Source of the DNA: Pyxidicoccus sp. MSG2
Lineage (GTDB): Bacteria > Myxococcota > Myxococcia > Myxococcales > Myxococcaceae
Reading direction: 5' to 3'
Assembly (NCBI RefSeq): GCF_026626705.1
Contig: NZ_JAPNKC010000001.1
Location: 5,022,001-5,086,000 of the forward strand
DNA: 64,000 bases
The notes below the pieces were generated by a model, which was given only the letters and a program-made list of their open reading frames with translations, had not been told where the DNA came from and made no database searches. Positions 28,532-38,985 of this stretch are shown here, piece by piece. The translations under genes were made by a program, and so were the position numbers. Each line of letters starts with the position of its first letter. Position 1 is the stretch's first letter.

Positions 28532-29131
28532 GTGGTCGTCCTGAGCCCATCCGTGCTCCATGCCCCCTTCCCGGTCATCCTCGATGCGAACGTCCTCCTC
28601 CCGCTGGGCCTGTGCGACACGCTGCTGGGAGGGGCTGAAGCAGGGCTCATCCAGATCTACTGGACGGAGCACATCCTCGATGAGGTTCAACGCAACCTCG
28701 TGAAGGAGCTCGGTCTGACCGAACGCAACGCCGCCCGTCGTGTCGCGGCCATGCGAGGTGCGTTTCCCGAAGCGATGCTCACGGGCTACGAGTGGCTCAT
28801 CCCGGTCATGCGGAACCATCCGAAGGACCGGCATGTCCTGGCCGCGGCCGTGCACATCGGCGCGCAGACCATCGTCACGAGCAACCTGCGTGACTTCAAG
28901 GCCGAACACCTGCCGAAGCACATGCGAGCTCGAGCCCCGGACGTCTTCCTCCAGAACCTGTTGAGCCAGGCTCCAGAGGTCATGCTCGACGTGCTGCACC
29001 GTCAGGCCTCGAGGTTGAAGAACCCGCCCATTTCCTTCGAACGATTGCTGGATGGACTGGCCCGTTCCGTACCCGGGTTCATCAAGGAGGTTCGCGGCCT
29101 GCTGCCGCCTCCTCCCTTCACGCAGCAGTGA
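28532..29131 (+). CDS. PIN-domain protein, probable toxin ribonuclease
   Basis: This 199-aa protein has a PIN fold with acidic residues in ILDANVLLPLG (about 17-27), HILDEVQRNL, NHPKDRHVLAAAV and IVTSNLRDF, the PF13470-like order. A C-terminal extension of about 60 residues follows. PIN toxins cleave RNA using a metal held by these residues. The GTG start has GGAG about 10 nt upstream; the next in-frame codons also allow a slightly shorter form. It is the second gene after the HTH antitoxin and is convergent with the kdp-linked kinase, leaving only 15 bp between the two stops. Confidence 0.84.
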   Translation: MVVLSPSVLHAPFPVILDANVLLPLGLCDTLLGGAEAGLIQIYWTEHILDEVQRNLVKELGLTERNAARRVAAMRGAFPEAMLTGYEWLIPVMRNHPKDRHVLAAAVHIGAQTIVTSNLRDFKAEHLPKHMRARAPDVFLQNLLSQAPEVMLDVLHRQASRLKNPPISFERLLDGLARSVPGFIKEVRGLLPPPPFTQQ

Positions 29132-29146
29132 AGCGGACCTCTGCCC

Positions 29147-30982
29147 TCACACCGGCCCCGTCGGCTGCGGCAGGGTGAACCAGAACGTGCTGCCCTGCCC
29201 CGGCGCGCTCACCACGCCAATGTCCCCGCCGTGGGCCTGCACGATTTCCTTCGCAATCGACAGCCCCAGCCCGGCGCCGCCCGCGGGCGCGCCGGGCGCG
29301 CGGTAGAACTTCTCGAAGATGCGCGCCTGCTGCTCCGGGGCAATCCCCTCCCCGGTGTCCCGCACCTCGAAGCGCACCCGGCCGTCCTCGCGAGACACCC
29401 GCACCTCCACCTCGCCCCCCGCGGGCGTGTGCTTCACCCCGTTGCCCACCAGGTTTCCCAGCACCAGTCCCAGCCGGTCCGGGTCCACGTCCACCGTCTC
29501 CACGTCCAGCGCCACCCGCCGCGACAGCCTCACCCCGCGCTCCTCCGCCGCCGCCCGCTGCGCGTCCAGCGCCGCCTGCACCAATTCCTCCGCCGGCACC
29601 ACCCGCACCTCCAGCCGGAGCTGCCCCGCCTGGATGCGCGACAGGTCGAGCAGGTCATCCACGATGCCCTGCAGCCGCTCGCAGTCCTCGCGCGCCGCGG
29701 AGAGCAGGTCCGCCTGCTTCTCCGTCACCGGCCCCACCACGCCCTCCGCCACCAGGTGCACCGCCATGCGCAGCGACGTCAGCGGCGTGCGGAACTCGTG
29801 CGCCACCGTGGCCACCAAATCGTTCTTCAGCTCGTCGAAGCGCCGCAGCCGCGTCACGTCCTGGAGGATGACGGTGGCGCCCACCACCTCGCCCGTCTCG
29901 CCGTACACCGGGCTGCCCCGGGGCAGCAGCCACCTGTCGCCTTCCGGCAGCGCCACCCGCACCGCCTCCTCGTAGCCCCTCGGTTGATACGCGCCCCGCC
30001 CGCCCAGCACGTACGCGCGCACCCGCTCCAGCACCTCGCGCGCCTCGGGCGCCACGCGCCCCAACACGTCCCCACCCTCCTCCAGCGACAGCCGCAGCAC
30101 GTCCTCCGCCGAGCGGTTGACGTTGAGCAACCCGCCCCCCGCGCCGAACACCACCACCGGGTCCGGCAGGCTGTCGATGGCCGCCTGCGACGCGGACTGC
30201 GCCTGGAGCAGCTCGCCCAGGCTGCTCTGCCGGTACTGCTGGAGCGCCTCCGCCATGGCGTTGAAGTCCTGGCCCAGCTGCGCGATTTCGTCCTTCCCCC
30301 CCACCACCGCCCGCGCCGCGTAGTCCCCCTTGCCCAGCCGCCGCACCGCCTGCGACAGCACCGACACCGGCCGCAGCGCCCGGTGCGTCAGCGACGTGGA
30401 CGCGAACAACCCCATCACGAAGGCCGCCAGCACCACCGTCACCATCAGCGTGTTCACCCGGCTGCTCTGCCGCCGCAGCGCCTCGCTCTTGCGCACCATG
30501 GCGTCCTGGTTCAGCGCGAGAATCGCCGCCGCCGCCGCCTTCGCCTCGCTGAAGGCCGGCCCCAGCGCCTGGAAGTACGCCCCGCGCGCGGCCTCCGGGG
30601 TGGGCAGCGCGAGGAAGGCGTCGTACTCCGTCACGTACCGCCGCCACGCCTCGACCATGCGGCGGGTGGCCTCACCCTCGCCCGCCTCCGTGACGTTGCC
30701 CTCCTGCACCCGCAGCTCCTCGGACAGTACCGGCCGCTGCGCTGCCTGCTGCGCCACGCCCCGCTCGCGCTCGCCCGCGACGATGAAGAGCGCGGCGCTG
30801 TCCATGCGCTCCAGTTGCTCCGTCATCCGCTGCATGGCCAGCACGCTGCGGTAGTTGTCCTGGAGGATTTCCTGACCCGAGCGTCCCAGGCGCGACAGCG
30901 TGGCGACAGCCACCACGCCCACCAGCACCAGGGCCAGCGCCAGCGGCGCCTGCGCCAGCAACAACCGCTCCCGCAGCGTCAT
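29147..30982 (-). CDS. Membrane sensor histidine kinase at the end of the kdp operon
   Basis: This protein is about 611 aa. Two membrane helices (about 8-28 and 165-187) flank a helical periplasmic domain, followed by HAMP (HRALRPVSVLSQAV), a PAS domain (AAIDSLPDPVVVFGAGG), HisKA (VATVAHEFRTPLTSLRM) and HATPase (GNLVGNGVKHTPAGG, DTGEGIAPEQQ, GAGLGLSIAKEIV). The architecture resembles KinB-type kinases, not the C-terminal half of KdpD, which has four helices and a GAF domain. Its ATG overlaps the stop of the KdpD N-terminal gene by 4 bp, so the two are made together and probably act as one split sensor. No kdpE-like regulator follows. Confidence 0.9.
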   Translation of the reverse strand: MTLRERLLLAQAPLALALVLVGVVAVATLSRLGRSGQEILQDNYRSVLAMQRMTEQLERMDSAALFIVAGERERGVAQQAAQRPVLSEELRVQEGNVTEAGEGEATRRMVEAWRRYVTEYDAFLALPTPEAARGAYFQALGPAFSEAKAAAAAILALNQDAMVRKSEALRRQSSRVNTLMVTVVLAAFVMGLFASTSLTHRALRPVSVLSQAVRRLGKGDYAARAVVGGKDEIAQLGQDFNAMAEALQQYRQSSLGELLQAQSASQAAIDSLPDPVVVFGAGGGLLNVNRSAEDVLRLSLEEGGDVLGRVAPEAREVLERVRAYVLGGRGAYQPRGYEEAVRVALPEGDRWLLPRGSPVYGETGEVVGATVILQDVTRLRRFDELKNDLVATVAHEFRTPLTSLRMAVHLVAEGVVGPVTEKQADLLSAAREDCERLQGIVDDLLDLSRIQAGQLRLEVRVVPAEELVQAALDAQRAAAEERGVRLSRRVALDVETVDVDPDRLGLVLGNLVGNGVKHTPAGGEVEVRVSREDGRVRFEVRDTGEGIAPEQQARIFEKFYRAPGAPAGGAGLGLSIAKEIVQAHGGDIGVVSAPGQGSTFWFTLPQPTGPV

Positions 30983-32142
30983 GGGCGGCGCTCCTCCTGC
31001 GGCGACTCGAAGGACACCACGTGGATGTCGAAGCCCTCGCCCTCGCGCAACAGGCGCATATCCGCCGCCCGCCCCAGCAGCCGCCTCCACCACGGCTGGT
31101 GCGAGCGCCCGACGATGATGTGCCCCACTCCGTGCGAGCGCGCGAAGTCGAGAATCGCCTCCACCGGGTCCTTCGAGCGCAGCCGCACCACCTCCGCGCC
31201 CAGCTCCTTCGCCTTCTCGATGTTGGCCAGCAGGTGCCGCTGCGCCTCCGAGTCGATGAGGTGCGGGGCCTCGCGCGGCGTCTCCACGTAGACGACGAAC
31301 CAGTCCGTGTTGAGCCGGCCCGCCATGCGCGAGCCCCGCCGCAGCAGCGTGGCCGCGCGCGGCGGGTAGCTGGAGAGGGCCACCAGCACGCGGCCCCACG
31401 CCGCGCCCTTCTGCTGGGAATCGTCCCCCTCGCGAGGCGACTGCCCCGAGGTGGCGCGGTCCAGGCTCTCCGCCACCTCGCGCAGCGCCAGCTCTCGCAG
31501 CGTGGACAGGTTCTCGCCCTTGAAGAAGCGCTCCAGCGCGTGGGGCACCTTGTCCTCCGCGTAGATTTTGCCCGCCTTGAGCCGCTCGTGCAGGTCCTCC
31601 ACCGCCAGGTCCAGGTTCACCACCTGGTCGGCGTCCTTGAGGAAGCTGTCCGGGAGCGTCTCGCGCACGGTGACGCCGGTGGTGCGCTCCACCAGGTCAT
31701 TGAGGCTCTCCAGGTGCTGCACGTTGAAGGCGCCAATGACGTTGATGCCCGCGTCCAGCAACTCCTGCACGTCCTGGTAGCGCTTGCGGTGGCGGCACAC
31801 GGGGAGGTTGGTGTGGGCCAGCTCGTCCACCACCGCCACCTGGGGCCTGCGCGCGAGCACCGCGTCCAGGTCCATCTCCTCCACGGTGACGTCGCGGTAG
31901 GTGTACGGCTTGCGCGGCACCACCTCCAGGCCGTCCACCAGCGCCTGCGTCTCCTTGCGGCCGTGCGTCTCCACGAAGCCGAGCACCACGTCCACCCCGC
32001 GCCGCTTCAGCGCGTGCGCCTCCTCCAGCATGCGGTACGTCTTGCCCACGCCGGCCGCGAAGCCGATGTAGAGCTTGAGCCGGCCGCGCCGGCCCCGCTC
32101 CACCAGCTCCAGGAAGTCCTCCGCGCGCGTGCGCCGCGTCAT
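30979..32142 (-). CDS. KdpD N-terminal half (KdpD domain plus Usp domain), no kinase
   Basis: This 387-aa protein starts with the KdpD sensor domain: LKLYIGFAAGVGKTYRMLEEA (Walker-A-like loop), DVVLGFVETHGR, VDELAHTNLPVCRHRKRYQDVQELLDAGI and FNVQHLESLNDLVE. A universal-stress domain follows (about 235-375, ending GHIIVGRSHQPWWRRLLG), and the protein stops there. Full KdpD continues with four membrane helices and a kinase; here these are replaced by the next gene, joined by an ATGA overlap. The start ATG follows GAGGGTGACG. Such short KdpD proteins are known in several phyla and bind ATP and c-di-AMP-type ligands in some species; that role is not shown here. Confidence 0.92.
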   Translation of the reverse strand: MTRRTRAEDFLELVERGRRGRLKLYIGFAAGVGKTYRMLEEAHALKRRGVDVVLGFVETHGRKETQALVDGLEVVPRKPYTYRDVTVEEMDLDAVLARRPQVAVVDELAHTNLPVCRHRKRYQDVQELLDAGINVIGAFNVQHLESLNDLVERTTGVTVRETLPDSFLKDADQVVNLDLAVEDLHERLKAGKIYAEDKVPHALERFFKGENLSTLRELALREVAESLDRATSGQSPREGDDSQQKGAAWGRVLVALSSYPPRAATLLRRGSRMAGRLNTDWFVVYVETPREAPHLIDSEAQRHLLANIEKAKELGAEVVRLRSKDPVEAILDFARSHGVGHIIVGRSHQPWWRRLLGRAADMRLLREGEGFDIHVVSFESPQEERRP

Positions 32143-32224
32143 CGTCACCCTCGGGCCCCACGGAGCAAGGCCGGGCCGAGGATGCCCGCGAGGCGGGCGG
32201 AATGCATGGAAAGACGCGTCCGGC

Positions 32225-32878
32225 TCACCGCGCCCCCGGCCCCACGGGAGCCGGGGCCCCTCCAACATCCGCGCCCGTCCCGCCCGAGGGCACCGCCGAC
32301 AGCCGGCCGAACTGCCGGTCCATGGCCAGGTTCAACAGCAGCACGTTGACGCGCGGCTCGCCCAGCACGCCCAGGGTGCGCCCCTCCACGTGCGAGTCCA
32401 GCAGCGCCAGCACCCGCTCGGGTGCCACGCCGCGCGCCTTCGCCACCCGGGGCGCCTGCCAGCGCACCGCCTCCGGGGACAGGTGCGGGTCCAGGCCGGA
32501 CGCGGAGGCGGTGACGAGCTCCGCCGGCACCAGCCCCGGCGCGTCCGGGTTCTCCAGGCGCAGGCGCTCGGCGTCGGTGGCCACGCGGTCCTTCAGCTTC
32601 TGCGACGTCGGCCCCAGGTTGCTGCCCGAGGACGCCGCGCCGTCGTAGCCGCTGCCGGCGGCGGACGGGCGCGGCTGGAAGTAGCCCGCGCGGGTGAAGC
32701 CCTGGGCGATGAGGCCGCTGCCCACCACGCGGCCCTGCTCGTCCTTCACCAGCGAGCCGTTGGCCTCGCCGGGGAAGAGCAGCTGCGCCACTCCGGTGAC
32801 TGCCAGCGGGTACAGCACGCCCGTGAGCACCAACGTGACGACGCAGGCGCGCAGGGCGGTGACGAGTGCGGAGACCAT
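32225..32878 (-). CDS. kdpC: Potassium-transporting ATPase subunit C
   Basis: This 217-aa protein has one N-terminal helix ([29 protein letters not shown]) and then the conserved periplasmic part: [43 protein letters not shown] (read in parts), [14 protein letters not shown] and [16 protein letters not shown]. KdpC stabilises the KdpA-KdpB complex and tunes ATP affinity. A Pro/Gly/Ala-rich tail of about 25 residues extends past the usual end. It starts 12 bp after the kdpB stop. Confidence 0.95.
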   Translation of the reverse strand: MVSALVTALRACVVTLVLTGVLYPLAVTGVAQLLFPGEANGSLVKDEQGRVVGSGLIAQGFTRAGYFQPRPSAAGSGYDGAASSGSNLGPTSQKLKDRVATDAERLRLENPDAPGLVPAELVTASASGLDPHLSPEAVRWQAPRVAKARGVAPERVLALLDSHVEGRTLGVLGEPRVNVLLLNLAMDRQFGRLSAVPSGGTGADVGGAPAPVGPGAR

Positions 32879-32890
32879 GATGGATTCCTT

Positions 32891-34951
<2,061 letters not shown>

Positions 34952-34953
34952 GG

Positions 34954-36675
34954 TCAGTAGACCTTTCCGGCCCCGGCGAGGAAGTGCTCGACGATGGGAC
35001 CGAGGGAGAGGGCGGGAAAGAACGTGAGCGCGCCGACGATGAGGACCACGCTCACCAGCAAGCCGGTGAAGAGGGTGCCGTTGGTGGGGAAGGTGCCCGG
35101 GCCGGCCGGGACGACCTTCTTGCCCACCATCGAGCCGGCGATGGCCAGCGCCGGCACAATCATCAGGAAGCGGCCGCCGAGCATCGCCACGCCCAGGGTG
35201 ATGTTCCAGAAGGGCGTGTTGGCGTTGAGGCCCGCGAAGGCGCTGCCGTTGTTGGCCGTGCCGCTGGTGTATGCGTAGAGGATTTCCGCCAGGCCGTGCG
35301 GCCCCGCGTTGTTGAGCGAGGACACACCCTGCGGAATCACCGCCGCCACCGCCGACAGCCCGAGGATGAAGAGCGGGAAGATGAGCACGTACAGCATGGC
35401 GAGCTTCATCTCCTTCGCCTCTATCTTCTTGCCCAGGTACTCGGGCGTGCGGCCCACCATGAGACCGGCGATGAAGACGGACAGCACGACCATGATGAGG
35501 ATGCCGTAGAGGCCGGCGCCCACCCCGCCGAAGATGACCTCGCCCAGCTGCATGTTGACGAGCGGCACCAGGCCGCCCAGCGGGTTGAAGCTGTCGTGCA
35601 TGGCGTTGACGGCGCCGCACGACGCGTCCGTCGTCACGGTGGCGAAGAGGGTGGAGGCCGCGACGCCGTAGCGCACCTCCTTGCCCTCCAGGTTTCCGTC
35701 CCGCGCCACCTGCGCCACGGAGGCCACGGCCGCGTTGGGCTGGGACTCGGCGGCGTAGGCGGCGGCCGCGCCCGCGAAGAAGAGGACGGACATGGCCGCG
35801 AAGAGGGCCCAGCCCTGCTTCGTGTCACCCGCCATCTTCCCGTACGTGTACGTGAGGGCGGCGGGGATGGCGAAGATGGAGAGCATCTGCACCAGGTTGG
35901 TGAGCGGCGTGGGGTTCTCGAAGGGGTGGGCGCTGTTGGCGTTGAAGAAGCCGCCGCCGTTGGTGCCCAGCATCTTGATGGCCTCCTGCGAGGCCACCGG
36001 GCCCATGGCCAGCGTCTGCTTGCCGCCCTCCAGCGTCACCAGGTCCTGGTACGCGGAGAAGTTCTGCAGCACGCCCTGGGACACCAGGAAGAGCGCGTAG
36101 ACGAAGCAGATGGGCAGCAGCACGTAGAGGGTGCCGCGGATGAGGTCCACCCAGAAGTTGCCCAGCGTCTTCTGCCCCGCCGGGCCCGGCCGGCGGGTGA
36201 AGCCGCGCGCGAGCGCCAGCGCCACGCCGATGCCGGCCGCCGCGGAGGTGAAGTTGTGCCACGCCAGCCCGGCCATCTGGCTGAGGTAGCTCATGGTGGA
36301 CTCACCCGCGTACGACTGCCAGTTGGTGTTGGTGGTGAAGCTGGCGGCCGTGTTGAAGGCCAGCTCCGGCCCCACCGCTGGCAGGCCCCGCGGGTTGAGC
36401 GGCAGCACGTGCTGCAGGCGTTGGATGGCGTAGGTGATGAGGACGCCGAAGAGGCTGAAGGCCAGCAGCGCCACGGAGTACTCCACCCAGGTCTGCTCAC
36501 GCCGCTCCGCCGCGCCGCACAGGCGCAGCAGGCCGCGCTCCACGGGCCCCAGCACGCGGGGCAGGGGCTGCGTGTCCCCCTCGAAGACGCGGAAGAGGTA
36601 CGTGCCCAGCGGCTTCGTCACCGCGAGCACCAGTCCGAAGAACAGCAGGATCTGCAACCAACCGATGAGAGTCAT
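34954..36675 (-). CDS. kdpA: Potassium-transporting ATPase subunit A
   Basis: This 573-aa protein has about ten membrane helices. Selectivity-filter-like loops are recognisable: [30 protein letters not shown], and [29 protein letters not shown] (read in parts). KdpA is the channel-like subunit that selects K+. It starts 9 bp after the kdpF stop and ends 2 bp before kdpB, so the genes are one tight operon. Confidence 0.97.
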   Translation of the reverse strand: MTLIGWLQILLFFGLVLAVTKPLGTYLFRVFEGDTQPLPRVLGPVERGLLRLCGAAERREQTWVEYSVALLAFSLFGVLITYAIQRLQHVLPLNPRGLPAVGPELAFNTAASFTTNTNWQSYAGESTMSYLSQMAGLAWHNFTSAAAGIGVALALARGFTRRPGPAGQKTLGNFWVDLIRGTLYVLLPICFVYALFLVSQGVLQNFSAYQDLVTLEGGKQTLAMGPVASQEAIKMLGTNGGGFFNANSAHPFENPTPLTNLVQMLSIFAIPAALTYTYGKMAGDTKQGWALFAAMSVLFFAGAAAAYAAESQPNAAVASVAQVARDGNLEGKEVRYGVAASTLFATVTTDASCGAVNAMHDSFNPLGGLVPLVNMQLGEVIFGGVGAGLYGILIMVVLSVFIAGLMVGRTPEYLGKKIEAKEMKLAMLYVLIFPLFILGLSAVAAVIPQGVSSLNNAGPHGLAEILYAYTSGTANNGSAFAGLNANTPFWNITLGVAMLGGRFLMIVPALAIAGSMVGKKVVPAGPGTFPTNGTLFTGLLVSVVLIVGALTFFPALSLGPIVEHFLAGAGKVY

Positions 36676-36684
36676 GGCATGCCC

Positions 36685-36774
36685 CTAGAACCGCTCCGGG
36701 CGGAGCAGGGCGTAGACGAGGTAGACGGTGAGCAGCACGGACAGCAGCGCGCCGGCGGCGTATTCGAAAGTCAT
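36685..36774 (-). CDS. kdpF: KdpF small subunit
   Basis: This 29-aa peptide begins MTFEYAAGALLSVLL and ends YALLRPERF. It is a single hydrophobic helix with the family-typical Tyr/Leu-rich end and C-terminal RPERF. KdpF stabilises the KdpABC complex in the membrane. It lies 9 bp before kdpA. Confidence 0.88.
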   Translation of the reverse strand: MTFEYAAGALLSVLLTVYLVYALLRPERF

Positions 36775-36784
36775 TGCGGGTGCC

Positions 36785-36865
36785 TCACAGGCGCTCGCAG
36801 CCGTGGGTGTAGGCCCACGCGAGCGCGAAGAAACCGACGGTGACGAGGACGAGGACGAGGTCCAT
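36785..36865 (-). CDS. 26-aa membrane peptide at the start of the kdp operon
   Basis: The peptide starts MDLVLVLVTVGFFALAWAY and ends HGCERL. It is one helix with a short polar C-terminus, 10 bp before kdpF. I recall small peptides with a similar FFALxWxY...CERL pattern upstream of kdpF or kdpA in other bacteria, so it is probably real and part of or near the Kdp complex. Function unknown. Confidence 0.68.
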   Translation of the reverse strand: MDLVLVLVTVGFFALAWAYTHGCERL

Positions 36866-36885
36866 TCAGGGCTCCGTTGAGCACG

Positions 36886-36903
36886 ACGCGGCCCGAGCCG
36901 CGT
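36886..36903. promoter_or_regulatory. Hairpin between the porin and kdp genes
   Basis: ACGCGGC at 36886-36892 pairs with GCCGCGT at 36897-36903 around CCGA. It lies between the porin stop and the first kdp peptide on the minus strand. It may reduce read-through from the porin or stabilise a processed end. No T tract on the minus strand. Confidence 0.4.
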
Positions 36904-36911
36904 GGAAGGGG

Positions 36912-38027
36912 TCAGAAGTACGCGACGGCTCCGAGCACCACGAGCGTCTCGGCGTCCTCGAGGACGGGTGAGCCGTCGACCTCCGTGTCTCGGCCGGAGA
37001 AGACGTCCTGCGTGGAGCGGTCGTGCCGGGCCTCCAGCTTGAGGGTGAGGTGGTCCGCGGGCTTCACCTCGAGGGTGAGGGTGCCCCCCGTGAGCGTCTG
37101 GGCCACACCGGTGATGAGGCCGTCGTCGTCGCGGTAGGCCTCCACGCGCGCGGCCACGGCCACCGGCTCGGAGAGCTGCACGCGGACGTTGAGCCCGGCG
37201 GCGTACCAGAGCGCCGAGTCGCCTCCGGGGACGTCCTGGGTGCCCACGTCCGCGGTGGCCGCGAGGCTGAAGGCGTCCGTCACCTTGTAGGTGGCCACCC
37301 CGTCCGCGAAGAGGCGCAGTCCGTCGCTGCCTTCGGCGCCCTCGTTGCCGACGAAGGTATTGAAGGCCGCGGACAGGCGGTCGCCTGAATAGGCCACCTG
37401 GGTGCCCAGTGCCTTGCCGTGGTTGTTCTCGCCAAGCGTCTGCCAGCCGTTGATGAGGTGGAGCTGCGCGCTCCAGGCGTCATTGAACTTCCACGTGCCC
37501 TTGAGGCCCGCCTGGTAGTAGGGCGACAGCTCGCCCATCCACGAGCGCGTGTACGTCCAGTTGAGCTGCGACTGGAACGACTCCAGGCCGATATGGCTGG
37601 GGTAGAGACCGGCCTCCAGCGTCAGCGGGCCGGTGGCGTAGGACAGCGAGGCCTGCTGGAGGAAGCGCCACACGTCCGGGCCCACCGCGGTGCCCTCCGG
37701 CTCCGCGGCGTGCAGCACGTCCATGGCGGTGCCGAAGCCCAGCAGGACGCGGAGCCCCACGGGTGCCGGGTCCACGCTCACGCCCAGCGAGGCGAGGTTG
37801 ATGGACGCCTCGTTGTGGCGCTTCGCCGTGGTGCCCGTGCCGGGAATGAAGTTGGCCGAGTCCACGGGCCGGTTGAAGTTGTAGCCGTAGTAGGTATCGA
37901 CGCCGCCCTCGAGCTTCAGGCGGGAGAGGAAGCCTGGCGCCTCGGGCTCGGCGGCTTGCTGGGCAGCCGGCTCCGATTGGGTGAGCAGCATGGAGACGAG
38001 GACGGACGAAAGTTCGGAGGACGGCAT
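36912..38027 (-). CDS. Outer-membrane beta-barrel porin upstream of kdp
   Basis: This 371-aa protein starts at an ATG preceded by CCGGAGACCGCC. A short signal-like segment (LSSVLVSMLLTQSEPAAQQ) leads into alternating hydrophobic/polar strands ending VVLGAVAYF, the aromatic C-terminal residue needed for barrel assembly. Features such as YYGYNFNRP, FGTAMDVLHAAEP, GLYPSHIGLESFQSQLNWTYTRS (in parts) and KGTWKFNDAW fit the BBP2/porin group seen next to kdp in other proteobacteria. It may let K+ pass the outer membrane. It is the first gene of the kdp-oriented run. Confidence 0.85.
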   Translation of the reverse strand: MPSSELSSVLVSMLLTQSEPAAQQAAEPEAPGFLSRLKLEGGVDTYYGYNFNRPVDSANFIPGTGTTAKRHNEASINLASLGVSVDPAPVGLRVLLGFGTAMDVLHAAEPEGTAVGPDVWRFLQQASLSYATGPLTLEAGLYPSHIGLESFQSQLNWTYTRSWMGELSPYYQAGLKGTWKFNDAWSAQLHLINGWQTLGENNHGKALGTQVAYSGDRLSAAFNTFVGNEGAEGSDGLRLFADGVATYKVTDAFSLAATADVGTQDVPGGDSALWYAAGLNVRVQLSEPVAVAARVEAYRDDDGLITGVAQTLTGGTLTLEVKPADHLTLKLEARHDRSTQDVFSGRDTEVDGSPVLEDAETLVVLGAVAYF

Positions 38028-38214
38028 GGCGGTCTCCGGGAGATGAGCACTCGCCGTACCAACTCGGGCCGCACGCGAAGCTAGGAGTTCCAGGAGGTTG
38101 CGGACATCCGCCGTCAACGCGGGTTGCAGTCTGCATGACGGCCCCGTGGGGCTCGTGCAGGTTGAAAACCCGGCGCTCCTGCCGCGGCGTGAGCTGCCTT
38201 CTCGTCGGGTGCCG

Positions 38215-38985
38215 CTACCTGCGAATGATGATGGCGGCGTTCGAAACGTCGAGTCGCTTGAGCGGTTTGACGCCTGGAGGCCTGGACGTCCCCAGAGGTG
38301 ACAGGGTGACGTCGCTGAGCTCGAGTCGGCTCAATGCGTCCGCGAACCGTTCCGTCACGACCACCACGGTTTGAGCGTCCTCCAGCCTGAACACGTCCAG
38401 GTCATCGGGTAGCGATGTCGGGTCCAGCCAGCGATGCGTTGGCAGGTGCCAATCGTCTCGCCCACAAACAGCGCAGGGGTCGGACCGCTCTGGCGGCAGG
38501 CAGTCGGGGTGCAGTCGTCCCCGTGGGAGCACCTGCAGCTCCGCAACACGGAGCGAGGGAGGGCGACGAAAGTGGGGCCAGACGGGCACAATGCCGCGCA
38601 GCTCCAGCAGAACCTGGAGGGCATCCTCACGGACGAGCAAGTCGTCCATCTCCAACGTGAGAGGGCCCCACTTGCCACGCGTCGAGCCTTCCAGTGGGCC
38701 GAACGCTGTACCTGGCTCCAGAAGGGCTCCAGGCGGGCAGTACGGCCGAACGAGTTCCCGGAGGCGCGAAAACTCCTCGAACGGCGCCGGGCGGTGCTTC
38801 CGCAGCTCTCTGGCCTCCTTGAGCTCTGAGAGGTCCACCGCCGGATAGGCGAGGCCGCCGGACCAGGTTGCTCGGCAACCCGGGCAAGTCTCCAGTCCCG
38901 GCAGAGACCAGCGTCGCCTTGCGCGGTAGGTGGCGCTCCAGCGGCCCTCGGCGGCGGCGCGCGTCAGCTCGTAGAATCGGCTCAT
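38215..38985 (-). CDS. Double-CXXCG-motif protein, SitI6-like immunity protein
   Basis: This 256-aa protein starts MSRFYELTRAAAEG. It has a first CPGC motif at about 34-37 and a second, CAVCG, near residue 180, followed by THRWLDP and ending in a paired-strand region (FRLEDAQTVVVVTERFADAL). This matches the myxobacterial paralogous double-CXXCG family, whose characterised member SitI6 protects against the lipoprotein toxin SitA6. The first motif reads CPGCR instead of CPGCG. The cysteines probably bind zinc. It overlaps the end of the upstream toxin gene by 4 bp, as expected for a toxin-immunity pair. Immunity function is inferred. Confidence 0.85.
   Translation of the reverse strand: MSRFYELTRAAAEGRWSATYRARRRWSLPGLETCPGCRATWSGGLAYPAVDLSELKEARELRKHRPAPFEEFSRLRELVRPYCPPGALLEPGTAFGPLEGSTRGKWGPLTLEMDDLLVREDALQVLLELRGIVPVWPHFRRPPSLRVAELQVLPRGRLHPDCLPPERSDPCAVCGRDDWHLPTHRWLDPTSLPDDLDVFRLEDAQTVVVVTERFADALSRLELSDVTLSPLGTSRPPGVKPLKRLDVSNAAIIIRR

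Noticed and set aside
30979-32142. Short kdpD as a broken pseudogene
   Set aside because: It ends cleanly after the Usp domain, overlaps the next kinase by ATGA and has a good start; short KdpD proteins are known elsewhere.
38028-38214. c-di-AMP riboswitch upstream of the porin/kdp run
   Set aside because: I looked for the conserved core of the ydaO type and could not identify it in the 187 bp.
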